A stretch of 64,000 nucleotides of DNA from Pycnopodia helianthoides (taxonomy: Eukaryota; Echinodermata; Asteroidea; Forcipulatida; Asteriidae): contig CM063256.1 in the NCBI GenBank assembly GCA_032158295.1, positions 6,979,725-7,043,724 on the forward strand, given 5' to 3'. Shown here in pieces: positions 24,701 through 41,400 of this stretch. Each line of letters begins with the position of its first letter. Position 1 is the first letter of the stretch. The position numbers and the translations under genes were made by a program. The notes beneath the pieces were generated by a model. That model did not search any database and was not told where the DNA came from. It worked only from the letters and a program-made list of their open reading frames with translations.

Positions 24701-26306
24701 GAACGTTTTCTTGGTTTTTTTTGATTTTTTTAATAATTCGTGTCTTTTTAGCCCTTTCACAATTATTCGTATTTTTTAAAAACCTGCACTCTTTTTATTT
24801 TAATAAAAACAAATCCCTTTACATACTTTTGAGATTAATTTTTCGTCTGTTTTATATTTTCCCCCAACTCCCCTTACAGCCTAAAACCCCCCAAAAATAC
24901 CGTAATCTCTCCAAAAATCGCCCTAATCTCCCCAAAAACTGTCCCCCTGTGCATGCAAACGTCAGCAGCATTGGGGCGCGCCCCCACACTATTTTTTTGG
25001 GGGGGCACAAATTTTTTACGTAATACATCCAAAAGTGTCCGGGGTCTACTCCATGCTACGGACACTTTTTGTCAGCGACATTTTTTTTTTCATGACCCCG
25101 GGGAAAAACTGCCGACGAGTGCAAACAGTCCTCTTTTTCAGAAAAAAGTGGGGTTTTTTGGACAGGTTTTTTGAAGCACGTTTCAAAATGTGTTTTCTAC
25201 AATTTTTGGGAAAACCCCCGGGGGGGAAAATTACAATTTTTTTTGTTCAGCTTTGGGGGGCACGGCCATTGGAAGTTTCCGAAAAATTTTGCTTTAAATA
25301 AAGTTCCCCTTTTTTTTTTCAACCGTCCAACTTTAAAGCGCCCTTTTCCTGAAAAAAAGGGGTTTACGTGGCGTGGAAATTTTTTTTAGGGGCCCCCCTT
25401 TGACCGCGGCCTTGGGTTTTTGTGGGGTGCGAAGCCATTTTTTCCACGGGGCCCCCCTGTTTTAATTTGGGGTTAGATTCTGACCTGTAAAACTACACTC
25501 CCTTGGGGCTTAAAAAGCAATAAGGGGGCTCCCCCTATGCCTTTTTCAGGGCGTTTTTTAAAATTTTAAAGGGTTTTAAATTGAAAAATCTGAAAAAAGG
25601 GCCCTCATGCTTTTAGGGGGTGGTGTCGTCAAAAAAAAAAAAAAAAAAACAAAAACATTTTAAAAAAAAAAAGGCTTCGAACCCCTCTCCCGCAAAAGCG
25701 TGTTCGTTTATCTGGCTTTTTAGCATGGTGTTTTTTTAATGTAACCAATCAATCCCAAAATTTTTTTTTTATCGGGGGGTTTTTTATAATTACCATAGAA
25801 CCTTTTTTTATTTCAAACTTTAAAAATAAAAGAAGTACTTAGCAAAAAAAACCAATTTTTTATTTTTTTATTTTTTTTCATTCTGTTTAAATTCAAAATG
25901 TGTTTACTGATTCTAAATTCCTTAAAAAAACACCGCCTTAATTTTAAATGAATGAATACTAAGCAGTGGGGTTTGTGGTTTTTGGGGGCCCCAAAAAAAA
26001 AAACATTACCCGCTATGGAATGCAGTAACCAGCCGTTACATACCGAAAAATTGATAAGACGGTTTTTTTATTTACATTTTTTAATTTATCTATTTATTAT
26101 AAATTTTTTTAAAATTTTTTATTTTTTTTTTAAATATCATTAATACACATTTTTTTTTTAAAAAAATTTTGCATAAGATTTAGGTCAATGGGAAAAATGA
26201 CAGTTTTTTTTTAAAAACCCCCATTCAGAAAAGGGTTTTTGGGGTTTGGACCTTAGTACTTCATTTTAGCCTTTCACTTTAAAAGGTCCAATGAACCACA
26301 TGAAGC

Positions 26307-29020
<2,714 letters not shown>

Positions 29021-32000
29021 TTTTTGCAAAAGAAACAGAAAAAAAAAAATAAATAAACTGTGCATATTTTAAAAAATTTAATAAACAAAAATTTTTTTTT
29101 AAAAAGGGGAAACGGGATTGAGATTGGGGTGCTATCGGGGGCAGCAAACTTTTTTAAAAAAGTGTGCAGCTCAAATCTACGTGAAAAAAAGGGGAAAATT
29201 TTCCTGGTATTCTCGCCACCTATACTTTCAAAAAACCCCATGGGAAAAACATGTACATGAATTCTCACCCCCCCCATGTATCATAAACACCCCAAAAACA
29301 ACGATCGTGTTTTTTTTTTTGAGGGGGAAAAAAAGATTTTTTTGAGAACTTGGATTCCCATTTTCCCCGTTCATAAAAATCTGTTTTAAAATTTTTTTTT
29401 CGGGGGAATTGGATTTTTTTTCCCCGAACTTCAAAATGGGGTTTCCCTTCTTTGGTAGTACAGACGGAAAAATTTTTGGAAAACCGAGCAGGCAGGGTTT
29501 TGAGGGTTTTTTCTTTTTATTTTTTCCAATGTTCATTTGACCTTTTAAAAGCAAATGTGCCTCACACCGAACGGGAAAATGGCAAATTGCATAGACATTT
29601 GTCGACCCTTTTAAAAGGGAATTTTAAAATGAAGTTTGTTGTAAAAAAAAAATGTTAAATTGATTTCACCAAAAACCTAAAAAAGCCATAATACATAGTG
29701 TCGTAAAACTTCTGGCATTTTTAAACCATGACGAAAAGCAAAAGGGGGTTTTTTCCCTTTCCACATCATCCTGACCCATTACGGAGGGGGTTTGGGGAAA
29801 ATTCTCAAAAAGCAAAAAAAATACTTTTTTTAACGAGCGGGGGATCAACTTATTTTTTAAACAAACTGTAAAAAATTATATTTTCAAAAAATGCCGGGTT
29901 TTGTGTGCCATCCACTGAACACCCCCCGTGTTCGCTTTTCTTTTTCGGGAGGGTTCATTGATAATTTAAAAATGAAATAAAGTATTTTAAACATTTTATA
30001 TTTAAAATTGAACCATACCCACTTTCAAAAGCGTTTTCAGCAAAAAATTTTGGGCAAAAAAAATGTTCGCTAAGCAGAAATGACCCAAAAAATAGCCCCA
30101 AAAAATTTTAACTGACATGGGTTTTTTTGCCGATAACCTTTTTCGGGGAACTATTTTTTGTTTCCCTTAAAGCTACTTTTTTGGGTTTTAAACAGCTCTA
30201 TAAAAGGGGCCCGGCCTTTTTTTTTTATTTTTTAGCCATAACACGTTGCGGGTTTTGTTTTAAATCCTTCAATTAAAGTTGATTTTTTTCTTTTTTCCTT
30301 ATTGCTCAAAAACACATGTTTCCTCTGAAAAAGCCACACTTCAAAGTTTGATGTTAAAATCGTTTTTACGCTGAAAATAACCCCAATTTTTTTTTTAATT
30401 TTAATTTTAAAAAATTACTTTAAAAATTAAATAAATAACTTTTTTTTCCCTTTTAAATATCATCCCGGGGATGAACACCCCATACCCACAGCACAATCAG
30501 AATTTTTAAACAGGGGAAACCGTAGAGTTTTGGGGGCCCCATGATCCCCCAAAACAGGGGGGGCCTTCCATTAACAAAAACCCCTTAGGTACTAAAAGGG
30601 GCTTGAAAAACCAGAAACTTTTTTAAACCCGGTTTTTGAACTTTTTGGGTTTTCCCTAAAACATTTTTTGCTGGAAAGTGCAAAATGGCGATAAAACCAT
30701 GTGCTTTTTTTCCCCCCACCCTAAATAAAACGCACCCCTAATTGGGAGAAACGTAACTGCAGAAAAATTTTCGCACCTGCCCCCAAACCCTTTAAACCCT
30801 AGGTAAAAAGGGGGTTTTTTTTTTTATTTTTTCAACGATTTCTTTACTTTAGTGTTTTTTACTGTCAGGTATTGCCCGGGGAAATTTTTAAACTTATTTT
30901 TTTTTGAAAATAAATGTTCTAGTTTAAATCATCTACCATTGACAATTGACAAAAAATTGACAGCCGATTTTGTACACACAAAAAACGCGGCAGAAATAAA
31001 GGGGACTATTTTCGGGGACAAGAGGGTATTGGGTGGGAAAAGGTTTTTTCGGGGGGGAAAAAATGAGTAAAACATTTAGCTGCAAGCAAAAGTACACGTT
31101 TGGTAACGGAGCCTACGGGGTTTTTTACCTATATAATCGAGGGAAAATTTACTACAATAAAACTAAACCTTTTTAAAATTTTACTTTAAAGGGGGGGGGC
31201 CCCCGTTTTTGGATATCACCGAAAAAAACCCGGAAAGGGAAAATTTTTTTACCGAGGGGTGCAGTGGTGGGGTGCAAGGGGGGGCCCCTTTTTTGCTCTG
31301 TGGTCTTACATACCCCGAAAAAAAACCCCCTTGAGAATTTTTATTGTTAGAATATTTCAAAAAAAAAGGGAGGACAAGGCTAAGCCTTTTTCACAATTTT
31401 TTGTTAAGTGCCCCTTTAAAATGTTATTAAAAAAGAAAGCATAGGTTTTTTAAAAATTTCCCCCTTCCCCTTTGTTAATTAATAGTCTTTGGGCTCAACA
31501 CAATATATTGGCATGGGGAAAAAAATATCACTCAGGAAGCACAGCTCCCTGCATTAACATAAACAATCAAAAAAATAAGCCGACCATTGTTTTTTTAAAA
31601 GGGAGATATAATTTCTGTTTTAAAAACCCCCCGATTGTTTTAGTCCTACAAAGGGGAAAAAATTTCCCTTTTAAAAAGGGGGTACGGGTTTTTGAATATC
31701 GCGAAAAAAGGAAACCCGTTTTTGTCCCCGCAGGAAGATCAATCATTTTTTTGGAAACCAATCTGAGAAAAAATTTCCCTTTTAAAACCCCCTTTTTTGG
31801 GGGAAGGGGGGGGAAACCCCTTTCTCAAAATGTAAACATTACGACAGCAGTGCTTCCCTTTTTAAAACAAGTAAGTTGTTATGGGATTTTATCTTTTTTG
31901 GGGGAAATACCCTTAAAACAATGGGTGACCTGATCCGCCCCCTCCACCAATTTTTCCTAGACTGGGGGGGTATCCGGCGAGTTTCTAGCTACCTCCATGG

Positions 32001-35000
32001 GCTGACAAACCCTGGAGGTAGTTTTCTTTTCCTACCCTCCATGTACAAACAACACTTAAAAACGTCGTGTTTTTAAATACATGTAACTTTACGGGAAAAA
32101 AAAAAAACAAAGAACATATAAAGAACTTACCTGGTCCCCCTTTATTGCCCAATGGAATAAACCCCCCCATAAAATTTTTTTCGAACCCGGACCAACTCAC
32201 GTTGATTGGGGGATATTTTGGGGGGATTAAATCAGCTCCTATGGAGGAAAAAGAAACAGGGGCATGTATTTCCTGTTTTGGGAAAAAACTAGACACCAAT
32301 TTTTCACACAGAACTACGGTTTTTTTTTCCCCGGTCATCATTGTTTTGTTATTTGTCACTGCTCAGTAAGCAGAGTAATCGTTCCAAAAACCCTCTTTTC
32401 CTTTTTTGAGGGGGGTCCCACTACAGTGAACCACCAAAAACCCTTTTTAAAAAAACCATGTTTAAAATAACAAAAATGTTGACCATCGCAGCGCTTCGGT
32501 TAACCTCTAAAAGGGCCCCCCAAAGGGCCCCCCTTAAAAAAAGAGGCCGCCCATAAATGCAAGCACTGCAATCTTTTTAAAAAGGAAAATTTTTAAAATA
32601 TCAGGCAAAAAAAACCCCTTCGTATAGGGGTTTTTTAAAGGGGAATTGTTAGTGGGGTAAAAAAGAAAAATTTGGTTGCGGTAACACCGGTGTTTTAAAA
32701 TTATCTACTTTGCTGGTAATTTTTTTCTTTAGAAACTTGTCTTCTAATTTTTCTTTTCTACTACCTAAATTTTTGGAACTGGGGGAAAAATTCTCAGTTC
32801 TGAAAAAAACCCCCCCCGCTTATTAACTACACTACCTGTGGGCAGGGGGGGGAAACCCGGCCTGGCACTACTTTCGCTTGAACCTTTTTTTTAACTCCCA
32901 TTTTTAAATCCGACCACTGAGAAAAGAAATAACGTACAACCACGGGGAAAAATTTTTACGGTCAAAGTTTTTTTTTTTTTCATGCAGGGGGTTTCCCACT
33001 TTTGACGAGGGATCCTCCTTTAAAAACGGGGGCGACTTTTCACCCACGAGGAGGAACTTTCTTTTTTTGAGAAAATAAAAACAATGCATGACCAGTGCAG
33101 TGAATTTCCATGAGGAGGGGGAAAAGTCACCAAACTAACTCGTTTTAAATATGCTCTAACCATCAAAAGGGGACACAGGGTTTTTTGGGCAACCACAGAA
33201 ATCAACATTTTCACATTGACAACAAAAAATACACTTTCGACACCCAGCTCATCACGAGGGGAACCGAAAAAACCCCTTTTTTTTGGTTTTTTATTCCCAG
33301 AAATGATTGGGGCATATCTTGTGGTGCTTTTCAAAACAGTGAATTTTTAAAAGGGGTATAAAATTTTTTGGGGTTTAAAACTTTTTGGGAAATGTGAAAG
33401 ATAATAAACCATTTGTTGCTCAGTTTTTAAAAAACTTGTGGCAGGGGGGTTGACAATCCAGTGCTTTATGACTCAGTCAAATTTTTTTTCCCGGGGACGT
33501 TTTTAGCAAAACGATCAAATATCGGGTTTTTTTTCGCCACCCTTTTATTTAGAATCACCCAAATTTTTCTGAGATTAAAATTTTTTTTGAAAAATTTTTT
33601 AAGAAACCCCTTTTCCCCCCCCATCGTATTTCCCCCTGACGAAATTCAAATACACAACACAGAAAAGGATGGGAAACCCGTTTAAAGTTTAAGGGGCCCC
33701 CTTTTTAAAAACTTCCCCGGGAAATTTTTAAAAACGATCGAGGCACACTCTAGCGGACCATCGCGCTGTGGTGATCAAGACTCTTTTTACGAAACAAAAA
33801 CCCTTTTTTCTTTTATTATTTCCCATAAAAAGTCAAAACTTTATTTATTCAAAAAAAAGTTGGGGACGTCATCAAGCATAAACATCAGCAGTGGGTGAAA
33901 TCGATCTTTTTTTGGGGTGATTTTTCCCAAACAACTGGTCCCTTTCTCTATGGTATTCCAGAAATTTTATGAAATCTTGAAGGAGTCATGTCTAATTATT
34001 CGATTATATTTGGGGCACTTTTCCCCCCTTAAAAAAAAATCTCATGGATCTAAGAAATATGGGAAATACTTGAGAGTTTTTTGCCTAAGTCCTTTGAGAA
34101 ACAACATTAGGAACACACTCGGAGCAAGAGGGAAGGACAGAGACTCAGAGTGTGCATGAAGATACCCAAAGAGGGGCCCCATATAGCCATCTTCTCATGA
34201 CATACCGACTGTGCCGAAAAAAATTCCGTGCTAACCCGTAAAACCCAAAAGGGATAATCCCATCCCTTTTCCCACCCTACCAAATTATGTAGCTAACAGT
34301 CCCGGGCCTTTTAAAAAACTGCACACAACATGGGGGAAGGACGAGTTGATTTTTTAAAATCTCAGGTTGGGAAATACACAAGTACCCATCAGAGTGTTTT
34401 TAATACTACGAAATTTTTCAAACCGAATTAGAGAAAAAACCCAGTAAAACAATGTCGAAAAAACCCCCCCAAGGGGAAATTTTTTTTTTTTTGGGAAAAA
34501 ACTTTTTCATGTTTTTCTTTTTTTTTTAAACTTTGGGAAAAAATCAAAAAAAATGAAAAAACAGATTGACCTTTTTGTGCAATTCCAAAGTCAAATGTCG
34601 CCATGGCTGAGGGGGTTGAAGGAGCAAATTTTTAACTTGCCCGGACAAAAAAAAAAGTCAGTGGGGCCCACGTTTTTTTCCCCCCCAGAGCTTTTTTGTT
34701 TGGGTAAAATAAAGAAAAGCACAACACACATAACAGGTAGGCTGGTGTAACAGAACATTTGGGGGGGGGGGGGGGGGGGGGAAAAAGGGAGAAAAAAGAA
34801 ACACGCAAAAAAGCAAAGGATGAAAAAAAAAAGAGGGTGACATTGGGGGAAGGGGGGGGGGGGTGAACTAGAAAAGGTTTATTTGGAAAAGTGAACTAAA
34901 AATTACCCTTTTTTTCCCACATCCAAAACAATCCAAAACAAGATAAAATAATTTTCAAAAACCCCAAAAAAAAAGTCCTGGGGGTTTTTTTTCGCAGAAA

Positions 35001-36215
35001 AAAATTTTTTAAATTTAAGGGGGGGGGGAAATAATCGACAAGTTATTTGAGGAAATTATAGCCCAACGAAAATGTTATTTTTGCCAAAAAAGGGAACCAT
35101 TAGCCAAACTTTTTAAAATTTTTTGATATAAGGGCGCCCCGTCCCAACGGCCGAAATAGTTGTCAACCTCGTACCATTCTGCTTGCAACTTTTAAGATGA
35201 GTAGTATGACTGCCCCCAAAATAAAACGTGACAGCATTTTTGTAAACTTCCAGAATTTTAAGAAGTTAATGCAAAGTACAAATTTAAAAATTAAACCTGG
35301 AATTATATTTAAATTAGCCGGGGAAGTCTACCTTTCAAATGTAAGGAGGAATGATGCCCCTTCCGTGATGCATTTTTACTTACTTTTAAATCGATTTTGT
35401 TTTAATCGTCTCAAATCGTGATTTTAATTTTTTTTTTACAGTTGTCAATTTTGCAATATTTTACTGTTGGGGTTAAATGTTGTGCGAGGACTGTGCCACA
35501 TGCCCATATTCGGACAGCCAACCGCTATAGATATGTTTATTATTTTTTTTTTTCAAAACGTTTAACATTAACTGAGTAAAATGTATTTTTTTAACAAAGA
35601 AGTTGAAGGGGGCAAAGGGATATGATCATCGTCACTGCACATTAGAAATTAAAAAATGTCTTTATGATTGTTATGAATATGTCACTGACACTGCACTGGA
35701 CAAATGAAATTCCCTCATTTCATTCATGTCAATACTCATTCCAACCACCATGACCACCATTTTTAATTGATTAAATGGAAAAATTGAGCTGTGCACAAAA
35801 TCACACCTGACTGGAAGTCCAGGCTCTTTGTTTGTTTTGTAAACATGTGATGTCATAATTAGGTAACAACTAACATCTTAATAAAACCTAACTGCAGTTA
35901 TTTACAACATTACATTGGGTAATGTTTCAGATAAAATATTACTTTAAAAAGTTAAAATACAATTATTTGCTTCTAAGCGGTGAATCTCCGTCCAGACTTG
36001 CATGTGAGGTTTCTTGAATAACATGGAATGACGATGTGCCTTTTTTATGGTAATAAATCTAAAACACCGTAGTCGAAAACCCGATCAAGGAGATTTGAAG
36101 TGTTGTGGTAGTTACTTGTGGTAGTTACTTTTTTTTCTTAATAGTTTTTAGAAAGATCAATGATGATGAATGACAAATTGACCTTCATCTACAAGCTCCT
36201 AAATCAACTTTCGCC

Positions 36216-36304
36216 ATGGCTGAGGATATTGATAGGTTATACAAGAGCAGAAGTCTAAACTTGCCCGGGAGCGCAATGACTTGCAGCAAGAGACCACGCG
36301 TAAG
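36216..36304 (+). pseudogene. Mirrored copy of CSPP1 exon 1 with a 1-base deletion
   Basis: Matches 7401-7490 in inverse orientation and keeps the ATG and the donor AAG|GTAAG. It lacks one T in GATAGGTTTATACAAG, so the frame is lost after the seventh codon. It belongs to the inverted arm, not to a second gene. Confidence 0.9.
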
Positions 36305-37231
36305 GTAAGATTTAGGCTCCACATGCAGTTGGTGTTTTTGTTTGGTCAACCAGTCCATTATGTGTAATAGTTTTCTTAAAGGAACATTACAGATATGGTT
36401 TTTGCTAACAAAACAGTTGCTGGGAGTGTAAGCACATTATGTAATCCACCATATACATAAACTGACAAACCTGAAAAAGTTTGAGATCGATCGGCCATCT
36501 GGGTCACGAGAAAATAGTGAAAAACCGATTACACATTTGCATGAAATCATAAGAGTCAGGCTTGGATTGAGTAAACCAATGTTTTCAGTGAAAACAATGT
36601 GGGCTTTTTATACATAATAGACTATTCCATTAAGCTCACCACTCCACGCATTGACAGTCCCCAACCTAGACCATGAGGCAACTCTTTAAGAGGGGGCGGG
36701 GGGGGGGGGTCCAAGGTTAAATTCTGTTTTGTGATCCACACATTTTTCAAAAGGTAGAGTCCTTTATGAGAACGGGGGAAAAACTTAGTAGTCTCTAACC
36801 TCAGATTAACCAGGGTAAAATGCCACTGTGTTTGATACCCTTCATAGCAATATTTTTTGTGGAAAAACCAAAAACTTTTATGATGCCACGTTTCAAATAA
36901 ATATGGTCTTTACGTTTTTGTACAGAGAACGTTTTAGTTTTATTCCTGAATTTGATGATACTCAATCAACACAAAAAATTCCTACGTATTGTACAGAGCC
37001 ATTTTTTTTAATGTTCGATGACATCACGTTTCAAATTTTGCTGTAAAAGACTATCAGATAAAATTACATTTTACATCATTTTAACGTGAGGTTAGAGACT
37101 TGTAATTTTTTCTCCACTTTCATGAAGACTCTAAACTATTGAAAAATGAATGCATCGCAAAACTCAATAGACATTGAAGCCCGTCTTTAAACCTTAAAGG
37201 GATAGTGCTTAGAGTAGTCTCTGACCTCAGA

Positions 37232-37640
37232 TTAAAGGAACATTACAGAATTGGTTGTTGCTAACAAAACATTTGCTGGCAGTGTAAGCACTGCATGTAA
37301 TCCACCATATACATAAACTGACAAACCTGTAGAAGTTTGAGATCGATCGGCCATCTGGGTCACGAGAAAATAGTGAAAAACCGATTACACATTTGCATGA
37401 AATCATATGATTCAAAAAATGAATAAAACCTCACTGAGCGATAAACCCAATCGGGGAAAAATTTTATTATTTTCATCAAATTGGCATTTCGACAGAAAAT
37501 TTTTAAAGGGATTTTTCTTTATCTCATTTTCAATTTTTTGAAAATTTTAAAAAAATTTTTTTTTTTTTTCTTTCCCTTTTTTTTCGAAAAAAAAAAGTTT
37601 AAAAATTTTTACAAAAAAAGGGTTTTATTGGGGGGTTTTC
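37232..37640. mobile_element. Mirrored copy of the MITE at 5966-6358
   Basis: Begins TTAAAGGAACATTACAGAAT and follows the element in inverse orientation until the sequence collapses into homopolymers at about 37450. It is part of the inverted arm and should not be counted as an independent insertion. Confidence 0.8.
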
Positions 37641-37986
37641 CTTACCATTCTTTTAAAAAAAAAAAGGGGGGTTTCCTTTAAAAAGCAAAAAATTTTAAAA
37701 AAGGAAAAAAAATTTTTTTTCCCAAAAAAAAAAACCCAAAAATTTTTTTTTACATCAAACAAAATTTTTTTGTTTTTTTTTGCAACAAAGGGACTGATTT
37801 TCACAAAAAAAAATTTTGAAATCTATCTTATTGAAAACAAAAAAGGGAAAATTAAAAAAAAAAATGAATTTTTAAAAAGGGTTTATTGTTTTTGTTTCTC
37901 ATATAATTTTTCGGATAAAAGAAAAAGAAAAACCCCCAGTTATAATAATTTGAAAAATGTCCAATGATTTTTTTTTTTTGTTTAAG

Positions 37987-38075
37987 GTATGGAGGAGGCC
38001 CCAAACAATACCCCATACCGGCGGAACGGGTTCAAAGAAAAACTTTTCCCCCTCAAACCCCAACGATCGGAAAAG
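37987..38075 (+). pseudogene. Mirrored copy of CSPP1 exon 2 at the edge of the gap
   Basis: Fragments of exon 2 (5282-5375) are readable in inverse orientation, including GGAGGAGGC, TTCAAAGAAA and CAACGATCGGAAAAGGTAC, with indels. This is the last recognisable piece before the N run and fixes the outer end of the palindrome. Confidence 0.85.
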
Positions 38076-38082
38076 GTACCAA

Positions 38083-38182
38083 NNNNNNNNNNNNNNNNNN
38101 NNNNNNNNNNNNNNNNNNNNNNNNNNNNNNNNNNNNNNNNNNNNNNNNNNNNNNNNNNNNNNNNNNNNNNNNNNNNNNNNNN
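38083..38182. other. Assembly gap (100 N)
   Basis: Exactly 100 Ns, a conventional placeholder for a gap of unknown size. The sequence to the left is the inverted arm; the sequence to the right is unique and clean. ORFs that run through it are meaningless. Confidence 1.
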
Positions 38183-38406
38183 ATCAATTGCTTTTTTCGG
38201 TTTTGGTTTTCACAGCTATGCCATTAGAAATTGAAAAACACAGTACAAAGTCTTGCTGTGCCTGGCACTTTTCTCTGACTTACTAGTAGGTATCTTTCCA
38301 CAGTATATTTGTGTGGTTGAAATAATTGAGATTGAGTTAATCAAACTTTATCATTCACAACGAAAAAATAGTTAACTTATGAACTGTTTTTCTTTCTGTT
38401 ATACAG

Positions 38407-41400
38407 CGAGGTCTTATGTTTAGGTGAGTGTTTTGAACTCCATCTTGAATAGTTAATGGTATACAGGACTGGGAAGGATAAAAAACATTGTTTAATTTAA
38501 AGGTATTGTACACTTTTGGTAACAGCTCAAAATCAGTGTCCACATTTTGTGTGATTAAACATATGCATGAACAAACAAACCTGTGAAAGTTTGAGCTCAA
38601 TTGGTCATCGAGGTCACGAGAAAATAGTGAAAAGAGACTTTATGTGTTTTCTGTTTTTTCAAAATATTTCAAGGAACCCTTTCTACCATTACTTACTTTA
38701 AATCATGTAAGTTATGTGTGAATCTGTGAACATTGTGTTTTTCGATCTTACCAATAGTGTACAGGGCATTTAAGTCTGAAAGCTTACTGATAATGAAGTT
38801 CATACTAGAAGTCGTATTCAAGAAAACTATATCTGAAAACCTTAAAAAACACAACAGCTGGGGTGCGTTCCACTTGCGCAAACAGATCGCAACCGTTCGC
38901 GCAAACGTTTTGTGATTGTTTGCGACCGAGTGGAACAATTTGTTGCGCACTTCAATAATGGCGGCACACCGGAGTGTATTTTTTGTAGCGTTGGCTTTAG
39001 TTTAGTAGTCCTCTTTTATTCATCACGACATCAACTTATTGAGTTGTTATTTCAACTCCACTGAAAAAAACATTTTAATTGTTTTTGTTACAAGAAAAAA
39101 ACGTCGTCTGCTAACCTTTCAGTTATCTACATGCTGTCCGCCATTTTTCAAACCACCCACCAACACCTCAGAAATACGTTCGCCTACGGTTGCTAACGTT
39201 CGCCAGCGTTGGCAGCGCACAACTCGTTCCACTCGAAATTGTTGGCAAACGTGAGCAAACGTTGGCAACGTTTGCGCAAGTGGAACGCACCCCAGATTTC
39301 AGTTGTTACAACCAAAGTTAAGGACAATATGTTGAAAATAGTGCATGGTTTGTCACTGTTTTATCTTGACTTACACAACGGATTAAGCCCAAATGTTCAC
39401 AGGTTTGCTATTTCATGTATATTGTTTATCACACAAAACATGAACACTGTCTGCAACTATTTTGTCAGCTCTACCAATCCTGTATAATACCTTAAGTTAT
39501 TTATACTGCTGTGCAATAAAAAGTTGTAACTAATTGCATACCTACCTCCATTTTGCATGCCCATTCAGTCATTTTTTTGATGATAATTCCCTTTCTTCAT
39601 TTGTACCAATACTAAAAAAAGTTATTTTGTTGTTGAATATGTTCATTTTTCTGTCCAAGCAAAGTATCGTGCTTGAAGTACCGAACAGATGTCAGTATTT
39701 TGTTATATATTTGACATTCTGATGAATATTCTGTCGTGCTAGATCAAAGCTTTTAGCTGCCCATGTCAACCAACCCTTACCAGACACCCTTTATGTTGTG
39801 GAAAACACAATCCAAGTCCAAGGTCTTCACACTTTTATCAGGTAGGTGTACGATTGGTAATCACTCTAAAAATTCATGGCAAGAAAAACTTACTTGGTCA
39901 GAAATACAGCAACTTTCGATAGTATAAAGCATTTTGAGAAATATTTCAATTCAAAATAATGTGGATATGGAAAAAGATGTCAGGTTTTATCCCAAAGAGT
40001 TTGAATCTGAGAAACGGTTTGGTCAGAAACGTTTCTCAGATTGTGTATTTCTATCAGGGATTATTCTTCATGCGTGGACATAACCGCTCCAGATTTTTGG
40101 CGATATCTCAAAAACGCTACCACCTTTTGAAATGAAATTTTCACAGGTTAGTTTTATTGTATAATATAGGATTAAAACAATCGAACGGTTCCAAAAAACC
40201 AAAGGTATACTTTGCCTTTAACTGCATATCTAAAAACAAGTAGGAATACATTTGACAACAAATTTTGACATAAATTCAAAGTGTAGTCCACCAACTTGAT
40301 TGTGTGCAAAATGTCCTTGTATGTCTGGATACCTCATGGAAGCACAGCTGCACTTTGAACATTGTTTGCATAAACAAAAGAAAATCAAACTTATTTCCTT
40401 GTGTTTAAGATTTGAAATGATAAAAATTGTATGGATTTAATATGGGAAATTATCTTTGTTTCAATTTTGCTCTTGACAGAAATAAAAACACGTGTCGAGA
40501 TGAGTTTATATTCTACTCACAGAGACTAACGAGAATCCTGGTTGAAAGTGCTTTGGCACTGCTACCATTCGAGGTAAGAGATGGATCAAGTTTTAATTGT
40601 AAAATGTTATCAGGTATTTAAACCTTCACACTTAATAGTATTTTCTAGCAAGTTGGCAAACTACTTGAAACCTTTAACTGCACAGGTGTTGTGTATGGTG
40701 GCACAACTTTGCACAGAGCGAAACTTTTTACATGTGTGTACTGCGTAGATGCATTCACCACATGGTTATATTGCAGGCTGGTATAATTTATCCATCATTC
40801 AAATCTATGTAAATGATATTGATTGGTTAGACTAATAACTTTGATTCTCTGGAAGAATGCACCTGAGGAAGAGAAATTATAAAGACACATGAATGTTTTG
40901 TGTACATCCCATAAAATGATTGGGGAATAACAATGCTCAAAGAGAACAATACTGTACAAATTTTTAAAGCAAAATTTATTTTATAACTCATACTTTTCAA
41001 AACTTTAATGAATCAATTATTAAATTCATTTATTGTTAATTCTCTAGATCTCTGTTTTCCCCTTGTTTACATGAAAATGAAACACAAAGTCATTTGCAGT
41101 AGTAATTATGTTAATCATCGTTACATTTCTTCTTTTGCATGACGATCAGGACTGTGTAGTGAACACACCCCAAAACACAACATACAAAGGAAGGAAATTC
41201 ACAGGAAGAGTAAGTGAAAGCCCTCAATTTTAACAATTGATTTTTAAACATCTGGATTTTTCAATGCAACCTTTTCAAACTTCAGCCATGTTTGGAAATT
41301 CTGCTTAGTACAAATTATGTTTCGGATTTGAAGAGAATGAAGATTTCCCAAGCATTTGTTTGATTTATTGGGTGTCGAAGAATTCAAGTTATATGTGATT

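Noticed and set aside
37957..38286. Three ORFs spanning the N run
   Set aside because: They read through 100 unknown bases and start in error-laden sequence.
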